A DNA stretch of 64,000 nucleotides from Macrolepiota albuminosa (lineage: Eukaryota; Basidiomycota; Agaricomycetes; Agaricales; Agaricaceae). Shown here piece by piece: positions 10,873-21,500 of this stretch (positions within the stretch are counted from its first letter, which is position 1; every line of letters starts with the position of its first letter). The notes beneath the pieces were generated by a model. It was not told the origin of the DNA, searched no databases, and saw nothing but the letters and a program-made list of their open reading frames with translations. The stretch is from contig JAMWFC010000113.1 of assembly GCA_027475525.1 (NCBI GenBank), positions 1,290,001-1,354,000 on the forward strand, in the 5' to 3' direction. A program made the position numbers and the translations under genes.

Positions 10873-11640
10873 GTAATAACATTTCAGCCTAGCACGTAGC
10901 TACTGATATACCTTGATATCAAATATAACTCGTTTACTTTTGTCCTGCTACCCTCAAATCACTCCAAGAGTTTACTGGTTACCCTCCTTAGGGCATAGCC
11001 GTCACAGCAGGTACAAAAATCCTAACTCTGCGACCGAGACCGGCTCTGCAAGCCCTCTCGGAAAACCGGTACAACCTTTTTTCACATGTTAAGTTGAGAA
11101 AAGCAGCTCATTGGTGCAAAAAAAAGACTATTTATTACCCAGTTGTGACCGTAGGCGGCCTAATCAGGCGGTATACCGTTACATATGTAACGTTTTGCCT
11201 AAAATGTAAAATGGGACACGTTGACCACGTTACTAGCCTGTGACCCGTTATGGAGAAAGGTTCTGCTCCGGTCCATTCCATACTGCTACAAGGTTCTTGA
11301 CAGGTGAAACTAATGCTCGTACGATAGTGTCTCGCCTCAGGCCTCAGGTCTCAGCACTTGCTTACTTGCAAAAGCTGCTTGCAATATTAAAGCTAATGAA
11401 CGTGACCGTAATCGCTCATCAGATCCACTTAGATAAACAAACAACCGCCTTATCTGCAGTGTAGATCTACAGGGAAGCTGTCTTGTCTAAACGTTCACAC
11501 TTGCAAACGCCACTATGTCTCTATGCAAAGAAACAATTCCAGACTGGGACAATACTCTTCTTTGTGATTTGGGGCAATTCATCGACGCCCACAGAGCGAC
11601 CGTTTTTTATTATACTTTTCAACCAACAACAGCTTGAACT
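10873..11640. other. no gene recognised; upstream region of the 11793 gene
   Basis: No domain or convincing ORF is seen here; the short ORFs are random in character. CG dinucleotides return from about 11020 on, in contrast to the decayed transposons on both sides, so this is probably unique sequence with the promoter of the downstream gene. An in-frame stretch without an ATG opens after a TAG near 11640 and could be a further 5' exon. Confidence 0.4.
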
Positions 11641-11792
11641 AGTCACAAAAGAGCTACTCGTTCCCTTGGAAAAGAAAAAGAAATACGAAGTACAAGGAAA
11701 ACTGTCCTGATAAATACAGCGAACGAGACGATGGAAATCAACACAACCACCCCAGCGAACGACGCCCTCAGCCCTACGACACTGTTTTTAGT

Positions 11793-13560
11793 ATGGAAAA
11801 CTTCGATTACAATGCCAACCAGTCCTTCAACCACGGGCGCTATAATCCCGTGTTCAGGACGGATCCAGACTACGGTTTTATCCACGACATCATCGACAAT
11901 TTTATCCACCCCCAGGAAGGACACGATGTCCGTCCGGCTCCAGTCTCGATTGTTTCGTACACAGGGACAACTCAGGACCGACTCGATGGTGATCTCGGTA
12001 CTGCTTCATGCGGACTCTGCGCATCAAATTTCGCGCGTCAAGTATTCGAACAGTATACATCTGGAATGAGAAATCGAGACTTATTCCGATGGCTGTTGTC
12101 AAGAGAATGTGCTTTGGTATGTCCAAGTTTATTCTTTAATTTATACGACCAGCAAATTGAAGAAAGGGTTTAGAAAATCACAGAGATCGCGGGTCTATAT
12201 CGTAGAGACAACCATTTAGACGTCCACAAGATCATCGGTAGACCTACTGTCCATTACTTCTCTAACGGTCAGTTCAGTCATATCAAGGGTAGGGTACCAG
12301 GTGTCCCCTACTTTACCGAGGTCCTAGACGCTAAGACCCCGATTGATTGGTTACCATGCACTTACGAGTCTTTCCGAGAGATCTTGTGGAGGTTGGATAG
12401 CATTAGTGGCATATCAGCCGCCATTATCACCACCCCCACGGAAATCGTCGCAGCGATGCAGATTCCCATGGAAGGTGCAATCAATGACAAGATTTTCGTG
12501 GTATTTGACTCTCATGGCGCTGATGATTTTTATCCAAGTGGCTCTGGGATGATCATCTGCCCAACGGTCGAGGCCGGCGCAACAGTCCTTACGCACAAGT
12601 TCCGGAATAACTCTTCGCTAGAAATCGAAACATCCCTCGTTGAGCCCAGGACACACCTAACTGTCACTAGCAGAAATGAAATCTTGTTAGAGGCAAGTAT
12701 AGAGTTACTCGAACTTCAAAACGTCGTAGACAAATCGAGAGCTGAGGCGCGCGACCGGGAGTCGCGTCATGAAGAGATGGAAAAGAAAATCAAGGAATAC
12801 GAGGACAACAATCGCACATTGACATCAGAGGTCATGAACAAGAGTCAAGAGATCGAGCGTTTGGGACAACAGCTAAGATTTGCGTCAAAACAAGTTACAC
12901 TAAAGCAACGTGCCGTGGAAGAAGCACGTCGCGAAGTATTCCTCGCAGAAGAATACGCTGCGACAATGCAGGACACATTCGAGGAGAAAGACAGAATTAT
13001 CTCGGGATTGCAGAGGCAACTTGACAGAGTGATGCATTTACACGCTAATAGTAGGGAAGCAAGGGCAGCGGAGGAAGAAGTGTTCACATTGCGTGACAAT
13101 CTCATGGAGACGAATGAAACCATCATGAACATGGAGCGGGAATTTTCGGTACTTACAGACGATCCATACGCTTCAGGTGCTCAAGACAATTGGGCAGCTC
13201 GGTACGTTTGTTTTGTTATGCTCATTATAGATTTTATGATTTCTGACATCGATCTACAGCCCGGCAAAAAGAACATACGAGCGAAATAACCACAGAACAG
13301 CTTCAGCTTACCACCAGTATCCAGACAAGCACACGAAGCAGCGCACAGCTACTTCAAATCGTTTCTTCCAGAGAAACGTTCGCGAACCTGAATGGATACC
13401 CTCGGATCGTGCTCAGCATGGATCGGCAACTTCTTCGTATAGACATCCTGGTAATGACTTCACTTCAAATCGTCAGGGTCATGTTTCTTACACTTCTCCT
13501 TCAATAGAACGAACCTTAGGTTGTTTCCGCCGTTTTAAGGCGATGTTAGGATTACTATAG
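11793..13560 (+). CDS. three-exon gene of unknown function, possible papain-like fold plus coiled coil
   Basis: Exons 11793-12116, 12174-13201 and 13260-13560; introns of 57 bases (GTATGT...TAG) and 58 bases (GTACGT...CAG). Spliced length is 550 residues, all phases fit. The first half resembles a mushroom protein family I recall only as hypothetical: SIVSYTGTTQ, ASCGLCASNFARQV, RECALKITEIAGLY, IFVVFDSHGADDFYPSGSGMI. A cysteine in SCGLCA and a histidine in FDSH at this distance suggest a papain-like protease or deubiquitinase fold; that is inference. The second half is a long charged coiled coil (about residues 205-360). The start is uncertain, because the frame stays open upstream without an ATG and a 5' exon could exist. 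CG content and clean splicing mark it as the likeliest genuine host gene here. Confidence 0.72.
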
Positions 13561-13679
13561 GTGTCTGTAGTTGATCGTATTCAATCATATTCTGTTACTG
13601 CGAGTCACCAAGGCCATAGGTTTGGTGGAATGTATAAATGCGCCGACTCGAGGATTGAGATAAGACTAGATCAACTTCT

Positions 13680-15264
13680 TCAGAAACCACCATGGCTGGT
13701 GAGAGCGTTAGGTACAATAAAGTCCAGACGATGCCAATAGAGAAGGAAACAAAGTGAGGACCATCCACCCAGCTTCATCACAATTTCAGGAGCTACACCA
13801 CTTGAGAGTAACTCTACGGAGCCCCCGATGCAGAAACTGTGACCATGTATTGCTGTGAGGTTGGCTGAATCAAAAGAAGCAGTGCAAGTGCGCAAGAAAT
13901 CTTCCTTAAGAAGGAAGGTTTTGGAGTTGTCAGGATTTCGGAACACGAAGAGTGGAGTGTTGCTGTCATTATCAGCTAAATGGTTGATTGAAAGATGGCA
14001 GAGAAGGGCGGCAACGGGGCAGAAAAAGTCATTTGTGGCAGTGAAGATGCAATCTGTGCCCTTGTGACGAGTTGTCTTGGACCAAGGGATGTGGAACGAG
14101 ATGACATGGCAATTGTTGACTATTGAAAATGACATTGAACAATTGCGGCTAACGTTCATTGTTGTAGAGAACTTTGGATGGCTGGTGACAAGAAACTCAC
14201 CTAGGTGACAACAACCCCAGAAGGCGGAAAGAGCAGCAGACCAGATGGCTGCACCTTTAGGAGAGAGAATATCAATGCTTTGTGAAAGAGCAAACAAGTG
14301 GTTCTTTGTTATAGGGTGTCAGGGTGACTTTTTAAGGGGTTCATGTCAGGAGACTCCTCATTTCTTCCTTTTCTCACTCCTTATCTCTTCACTCTCCTTC
14401 CCTTGATTCTCTTATTTCTTCTGACATTATTTCATTTCACTGTTTCTATTCTTTCAACACTATCTGTTAGTACTACTCTCAGCCCTTGAGATGCTCTGGT
14501 TCTTTAGCCACCATTCAGACAAGTGTAGGCCCACTCGGCACTGCTTCCAGACTGCTTATATAAGCCAGAGTTTGCCAGAGTTTGCCCCTTATTTGTACAA
14601 GTGTTTGTGTAGGCAATTTTCGAGTTTTTAAGGTTTTGTTGTACTGTACAGTTGTTTCCCATGCTTCAGAGGCCCCAGAAGCGTCCAACCTGGCATAGGG
14701 AATCCCTAGACTTGTTCTCTTTGGATCTCCCTCTGCCAGGTGAGTAGCTACCTTGATATTGTCAGTATATATTCTAATACACTTTGGATCTCCCTCTGCC
14801 AGCTGTGTGACTGAGCCACAGCCTCTAGAGGTCGCCCTTACAGTTCACTGGCTCTGTCAGCAGATGATTGGATAGCATGGACACCACGAGTCATGCCCAA
14901 ACCACTGAGCCCAGTTGAACTCATGCCAAAGGCGGAGGCCACTCATCCAATTTCTAATGCATTCTCCTGTGACTCTATCAACAGAATCCGACATAAAGGC
15001 CAATAGGAGAGTGGGTGAGGCAGGCATATGAAGTGATTTAGAAATGTAGTAATGGTCACAGAATTGAGCAAATTGTGAGAGACCAGCACCATATGATTCT
15101 CAGATGGACTCTGATATGGAATTGAGGAGGTTTTTGCACCTTTGGGCAGAACATTTTGCCATCATGTAAAGCCAAGGAGGCCTATTATTCCAGTGAACAA
15201 TAATAGGCCTAGGAGGTGTTTGGAAGTTGGAGATACTCCACTATATGCCTGTTCTGGAGAGGCA
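13680..15264 (-). pseudogene. mushroom-type tyrosine recombinase gene, split by a solo LTR, active-site Arg lost
   Basis: The C-terminal 205 codons (14297-13680) read as the recombinase core: AFWGCCHLGEFLV with SFHIPWSKTTRHKG, then ADNDSNTPLFVF and the final GHSFCIGGSVELLSSGVAPEIVMKLGGWSSLCFLLYW. In family members I remember, the box is H-x-F-R-I-G-G, so a catalytic arginine has become cysteine. The N-terminal part continues beyond the solo LTR (14848-15264), with YGAGLSQFAQFCDHYY and RNWMSGLRLWHEFN, interrupted by stops. It differs from the recombinase at 9687. At 15264 it is cut by Gypsy-2. Confidence 0.72.
14344..14842 (+). repeat. solo LTR related to Gypsy-2, inserted in the recombinase gene
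   Basis: 499 bases, TGTCAGGAGACTCC...GTCGCCCTTACA, flanked by a perfect 5-base duplication GTTCA (14339-14343 and 14843-14847). It is the reverse complement of the Gypsy-2 LTR (15265-15762) with divergence. It contains a TATATAAG box near 14559. Its excision restores continuity of the recombinase gene. Confidence 0.92.
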
Positions 15265-15762
15265 TGTAAGGGCAACCTCTGGAGGCTGTGGCTCAGTCAC
15301 ACAGCTGGCAGAGGGAAATCCAAAGTGTATTAGAATATATACTGACAATATCAAGGTAGCTACTCACCTGGCAGAGGGAGATCCAAAGAGAACAAGTCTA
15401 GGGATTCCCTATGCCAGGTTGGACGCTTCTGGGGCCTCTGAAGCATGGAAAACTACTGTACAGTACAACAAAACCTTAAAAACTCAAAAATTGCCTACAC
15501 AAACAATTGCACAAATAAGGGGCAAACTTTGGCAAACTCTAGCTTATGTAAGTGATCTGGAAGCAGTGCTGAAGGGCCCACACTTGTCTGAATGGTAGCT
15601 AAAGAACCAGAGCACCTCAAGAGCTGAGAATAGTACTAACAGATAGTGTTGAAAGAATAGAAACAGTAAAATGAGAGAATGACAGAAGAAATAAGAGAAT
15701 AAATGCAAGGAGAGTGAAGAGATAAGGAGTGAAAGAAGGAAGAAATGAAGAGTCTCCTGACA
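15265..15762 (-). repeat. Gypsy-2 3' LTR
   Basis: 498 bases, TGTAAGGGCAACC...TCTCCTGACA, followed by TCACCCCCCC, the complement of the polypurine tract, and the chromodomain end of pol. It shares its first part with the Gypsy-1 LTR and its whole length with the solo LTR at 14344. Confidence 0.9.
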
Positions 15763-18251
15763 TCACCCCCCCTCTAGAGCATGGCATCTCAATGTGCTGG
15801 ATAGAAGTAGTTCTGGATAGCCTGTTCTACCTTGAAAGAGAATAAAGGCCTCTGATTGCCCAGGGAGCATTGGGATGCTGTTGATAGAATTCCTGGACCA
15901 AGGCAGAGGCATGAACATTCTTTTGTGGCTCCCAGGAGATGTCCTCAATTCTATAGCCCTTCTACTTGACCTTGAACTGAAGCTTGTTTCTAAAGAGTTG
16001 GCTGTCTAGGATCCATTCCACTTTGTACTCTTCCTTGTTGTCTACCAGAACTGGAGGTGGGGGTGGCTGTGGATGTCAACCTGGAATTGGATCATCTGGT
16101 GCAGGAGAGAGTTTCACCACATTGAAGACTGGATGGAGTCGACTCATTCCATTAGGCAGCTTGAGTTAATAGGCTAGTGGGCCTATCTGCCTTACTATAA
16201 AAGGATCTCAGACAACAATGAGAGAGTTTGTGAGAAGGCTAGATGGTAGCAATGTCAGAGGCATCTAGATAGACTCTATCTCCAGGCTTGTACTTGGGGG
16301 CTGGAGTTTGTCCTTGATTGTAGTAGCAGGCCATATCATCCTTTGCCTTAATTAAGGCAGCCTTGGCTTCCTCCTGGCCTGCCTTTATCCAATCTATAAA
16401 CTCATTGACAGCTTCATTCTCTGAAGGTTGTCCACAAGGCTCAAATTCCATCTGAAGGTGTTGACCAGTGTCTAGAAGGAAGGAGACATCTGGGTAGCAG
16501 CATGTACATGGTTGTTGTACTGAAACTCTGCCTCTGGTAATAGGTCATTCCAGTCATCCTGTTGTTCATTGCAGAAGAGCCAGAGGTACTGTTCTAGCTC
16601 TTGGTTGACACACTCAGTCTGGCCATCAGACTGGGGGTAGTAGGCTGTGGAAGTGTGGAGTTTGACATGGAGGAGGCAATACAGTTCTCTAGTAAACTCT
16701 GCCACAAACTGAGGTCCATGGTCTGAGACATAGGCATCTGACAACTCATGGAGTTTCCAGCCATCCTTCTGATACAGATTAGCAGTGCCCATGGCAGAGC
16801 AAGTGGTGTATGTCAGAATGAAATGAGCATGCTTGCCACAGAGATCTACTACCATTATGATCACATCATATCCATGAGAGTCTGGTAACTCAACAATGAA
16901 GTCTACCAAGGCCACACTTCAACGCTTAGCTAGAATAGGCAAAGGATGAAGCTGTCCCATGGGAGGCTGATGACAAGGCTTAGTCTGAAGGCAGAGGTCA
17001 CAGGTGGAGGTGTAGAAGCCAATATACCATGATATTTGAGGCCATCAGTAATTCTGAGAGATCAGCTATAGTGTCTTCCATCTGCCAGGATTGTCAGGTT
17101 CTGCTGAGTTGGGGGGCTTTCCAGAAAAGCAACACCCTTATGAGGTGGACTCTTGGAGTAGAAAGCCACAGGATGCCACTTGCCATCCTCCCTTGACTGC
17201 TGAGAGAGGACAGCTCCAGTAGCAAAATCTGAGCTATTGGCTTCAACATGGAGGGAAGAGTTGTCATCTGGAAATAGGAGGACAGGCTTTGAAGTGACTG
17301 CCTGTTTGAGGGCATCAAAGGCTGTCTGCTGTGCTACATCCCAGTGCCAAGGAGTGTCTTTAGTGGTGAGATTGAAAAGGGGCCAGACATAGTGTGAGAA
17401 ATCCTGAATGAACCTCCAGTAGAAGTTGGTGAAGCCCAGAAAGGCCTGAACCTCCTTCTTGTTCTTAGGCTCTGGCCACTCTGCCACACCAGCCACCTTG
17501 ACTGGGTCTATCTCAGCCATTCCATGAGAGATGATCAGTCCAAGGTATTTGACCTTAGTCTGCTCAAATTACCACTTCTCTGGCTTAAGATAGAGCTGAT
17601 GTTGGTGAAGATGTTCCTGTACAATGCATGTAACCTGACAATGCTCCTTGAGAGTCTTGGTATAAATGAGGATATCATCAAGATATACACACACAATACC
17701 TTCTGCTATGAAGTCTTGAAAAATGTCATTCATCATGGTCCAAAAAGTGGCTGGGCTATTAGTGAGGCCAAAGAACATCACCAGAGGTTCAAAGAGTCCA
17801 CAATTTGTTTGGAATGCTATCTTGTTGAAATTGCCTGTTGCATGCATTCCACTATTCACTATGATCATCATTCTACTCCAAGTTCATTCTATCACATGTA
17901 TATAGTTTTCCAGCAGTATATAAACTGTAGATAGATCATCTGAAGTCCTCACTCTTTCTGACTTTGGACTTCAGGTTAGTAGTACTTTACTTTGCTTAAT
18001 ATACTCTTTCTGACTTTGGACTTCAGCTTTAGTGACAGTTTCTGTCCCTGTGCTTTGCCTGTCTTCAACATGTCTTCCACTCATCACCTTCTTTGATGTG
18101 CATGTTGTTGTAGTCCCAGCAGATGTCCAACTTAGTAAAGTAGAATGCACCTTGGAAGTTGTTGACAAGCTCTGAAATGAGTGGTAAGGGTAGTGATTCT
18201 TTACAGTCATCACATTCAAGACTCAGTAGTCCTGAACCAGATGTAGAGATC
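15763..18251 (-). pseudogene. pol: Gypsy-2 pol: RT, RNase H, integrase, chromodomain (decayed)
   Basis: Minus-strand fragments: RT (17871-17569, FFGLTNSPATFW, YLDDILIYTK), RT/RNase H (17520-17062, NKKEVQAFLGFTNFYWRF, EANSSDFATGAVLSQQS), integrase core (16915-16472, DFIVELPDSHGYD, SDHGPQFVAEF, YPQSDGQTE) and the region before the chromodomain (16451-16239). A chromodomain remnant lies at about 16050-15900. The RNase H end and the integrase zinc domain are mostly deleted near 17062-17140. A solo LTR interrupts the RT at 17823-18070. Stops and frameshifts make it inactive. Confidence 0.82.
17823..18070 (-). repeat. 248-base solo LTR in Gypsy-2 RT
   Basis: Ends are TGTTGAA...TTCAACA, a perfect 7-base inverted terminus. 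The flanks TATCT (17818-17822) and TGTCT (18071-18075) are a 5-base target duplication with one G-to-A change. A TATATAAAC-like box lies near 17918, and a 24-base segment is repeated 52 bases apart (17951 and 18003). The short length and TGTTG...CAACA ends suggest a Copia-type LTR; family unknown. Confidence 0.75.
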
Positions 18252-18516
18252 TGTAAGAGATATTACTGGCTTACTCACACAAGACACAGAATCTGCCAAA
18301 GCGGTAGATTTCTCTGTACGTAGTGTAAGTAAAAAAGTATCTCCCCAAATACGAGTAAATACACTATAATTTAACGTAAATTAATTAAAGTAAATTAATT
18401 AGAGAAATAATTACTACTGTAATTATGTCCTCTAATACGATATGCTTCCCACACCCCTAAGGGTGTGGATATGGTGAAATAATGAATAGGGACCTCGAAG
18501 AGGTCCCCCTGTTACA
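18252..18516 (-). repeat. Gypsy-4 3' LTR
   Basis: 265 bases, TGTAAGAGAT...CCCTGTTACA. It contains two strong hairpins: CCACACCC/GGGTGTGG and GGGACCTC/GAGGTCCC, the latter near 18490-18508. The adjacent CGCCCCCCTTTCAG (18517-18530) is the complement of the polypurine tract. Confidence 0.95.
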
Positions 18517-18573
18517 CGCCCCCCTTTCAGACCGTTGTACGGTCTGCAACATTCGACTCTGTGACCCGCGCTA

Positions 18574-21500
18574 TCAGTCCATGGTAGGTGCGATAGGCGA
18601 TGCAATTGGCTCCTGTGGGCTTGACGGGTAGTCCTCCAACTGGGGGGACTGCATACGCTCATCGACCGATGGCGGCCTTGATGGCGGCGCCAAGGCTAGT
18701 GGACGACCCGACGCGTCGGGCTCCTGTGCTGGGCCAGCGCTTGCGGTCGGACAACTCGTGGGCAAGGGCCCATGTTGCTCCTGCCTCTTCCACAGATGAT
18801 GCACATTGGGGTCTGACCCAATGTAGTAATGCAACCCGTGGTTAGCGTAAAACCGGCGCTGCTCTTCCTCCTCCTTTGCCAACAATACCCAAAGACGGTA
18901 AACGTCCTTGGTGGTTGGTGTTCTCCACCCATCCCAATCCGGTATAGCCGCCGGTGCCCCATAACGATGCATCCGAACATGACGCTCATTATCAACATGA
19001 ACGTAGCGTGGCATGGCCGGAGTAGGATGGAAAAATTGGTGTTCGAGGAACACCACTCCATACGTATACGCATGGTCAGCCCACTCCACGGGGATGCGGT
19101 TGTGAAGCATCACCCGGTGATGACGCCCAGAGTTTGGTCAGAAACAAATGTAGCTAAAGTGTTACCTAACCAAGAGTGTGCGTTGGGCGCACTATAAGTG
19201 TGTTGAGGAGTCCCGGGCAGGTCCCAGAGAACGCGTCTGTGAAAAAGGGTAAAAGTCGGTAACGGGGTCGGCAAGTGGTAAGCGCTAAGGTAAAGCGCCT
19301 AAGGAAATGCGGTAAGTGAACACGGCAAGGGTGAGCGGCAAGAGCACGATAAGCTTAGCGAGGTTCTAAGCGTCGATAATGCCTGCCGTAGTTGCAAGGC
19401 GCGAGTATGTCGAGTGTTGGCGAACGTCTGTAACTACCGATGAGTTTTGACGTTGCCGACCGTAGCGTAAATGAGCTCTTGAGCGTAAGGGAGACTGAAG
19501 TAAGGGGGAAACTGTGGTCTATTCGTCTGCTGTCCTATGTACAAGTCGGTAAGTACTTTTATACTACAATGAGTTCGCCGTCGCCAGTGGCTAATGACGC
19601 CAGAGTGCGGTAAACTGGAAAATTTCAAAGGGGTAGCTCCAACGGTTTCAGATCCCTACCGTCCATTCAAGAGTCTTAGCGACGCCAGGCGACAGATCGC
19701 GAAGCTAAACCATCACTCCATCACCCTTCTGTCCGTCAGAACACCTAAGCGACGTTGGGCGCCAAATCGAGACGGTAAGCGATGTCAGACGCCAAGGTCA
19801 AACGCCAAGCTGTCCGTCAGTTTTTGATAGATCATCAGACTTCTCGCTAAGCGCTGTCGTCAGTGACTGATGCCATCTGTCAGTTGTCATTCTTGCTGCC
19901 GTCGGCGCTATCATTGATTGGATCTGCTTCTTGCCGTGCGCGGCCGTCAGAAGTGGCTTAAAATAGGTAGAACGCGTGCGCTAAGTTCGGAACGAGTGCG
20001 GCAAGGTTTCCGGAGCCGGTGCCGAGCCTGCCGTTGATGCGCCTAACCTGTATAGGGTCCTATCATCTCCCCCCAACTGAAAAATTGACTGTCCTCAGTC
20101 ACCAAATAAGGCTACCGTTACCGCTTTTGTGACAAGTGGTCCGTGCGTTCTTGAGATTTGGTTTATAGTCCTGGCGCATGAGTATGGACTTCGTTTCTCC
20201 TCCACATCTTTACCTGGCGCTCCAATAAAAAAAATATGTCTTTTCGAATTCCAACTCCGCCCCCTGTTCCTTCCCAAGCTGCCCAAGAAGCCGCCTACGC
20301 TTACATAGCGAAGGCCAATAATTTCATTCGACATATCGAGGGCGTTGGCGCCGAGGCGCCCCAAAAATTGGTCGTTGGCGTGATGAAGCTCTTGGAGCGC
20401 TGGTACGAGGTACGCGTCCTTGGCGTTGGGTGGGAGCGTGAGATCGAAGTGCGGGAATGGTGCCGTGCTCGGTATGTTGACAATCTTGGCGCCGAGTGGT
20501 TAGCGCCTTTCTCTCGTTTTGTACGTTGCTTTTGCTGCCTGTCGTGTCGCTTGCTGATCGAATTGCCAGGCGCCTCCTCCCGTCCCCACAATTGAGGACG
20601 AGCTGGAGGATATTCTGTCCGGTGCCTTGCCGATGACGGTAAGCGCGCCAGCGGCAGAGTGAGTATTCCTGACCCATTCCTTTGACTTAGCTTTGGTCTG
20701 ATTTATCGCCCCATAGCAAACAGGAGGTGTTGGCGCCCTTGGCGCGTATGCAGGTGGAAGAAGAGATCGCGGCAAGGCAAGAGGAGGTTTCCCAGGACGC
20801 CCGCGAGATTATGAGGGGGATAGAGGAGCGAGAGAGGGTGGCAGCGTTGGCGGCGGAGATGGAGGAGGTTGCCGCGGGGAAGGCGCCTGCCGTTGAGAGG
20901 CAGGCGGTAGCAGGGGGATCCGGTAAGGTAGGTCGCGCCGGCAGCACGTCGAGCCCAGTGCTGCCGGCTAGCAAGTCGGGCTCGCCGAGGAAGCCGGCAG
21001 GTGCTTCCAAGCGTAAGGTAAGTGCTGATTTCGCTTGCCGTTGCCGACAGTCGCTAACGACTTTTGCAGAGTCGCAAGGCGGCTCCTCAATACGCGGTAA
21101 GTGGTCCCTTCTTTTTGGACTGAAATCACTAAGTCTTTGTAGGCGCCAACACAATCGAGCTTTGACGACAAGGAGCTCAGAGGACTGTTGTTGCCGCGTC
21201 GCGAGGAGGCAGTCCTTGATGAGGGGCAGGAGGCCGGAGTCGTCATGGAGGAAATGAAGGGAAAGAAGACCGTTTCCCTGGCGACCCGGCAAGCGTTTAA
21301 GGAGGCGCGAGGAGCGGTAAGTGACATTTCTGTCTCCTTTAGTCTCTTGCTGACTTGTAGCGCTAGTGTGATAAGTGCTGGGCCGACAACGACCCAGAAG
21401 GCTGTTGGTTCCCGACCGGGGCCCAGCCTTGCTATCGTTGTGGCGCCCTCAAGCGCGCCTGCACTATCGATGGGGCCAAAAGTCGCGAGCGTGGCGGCGC

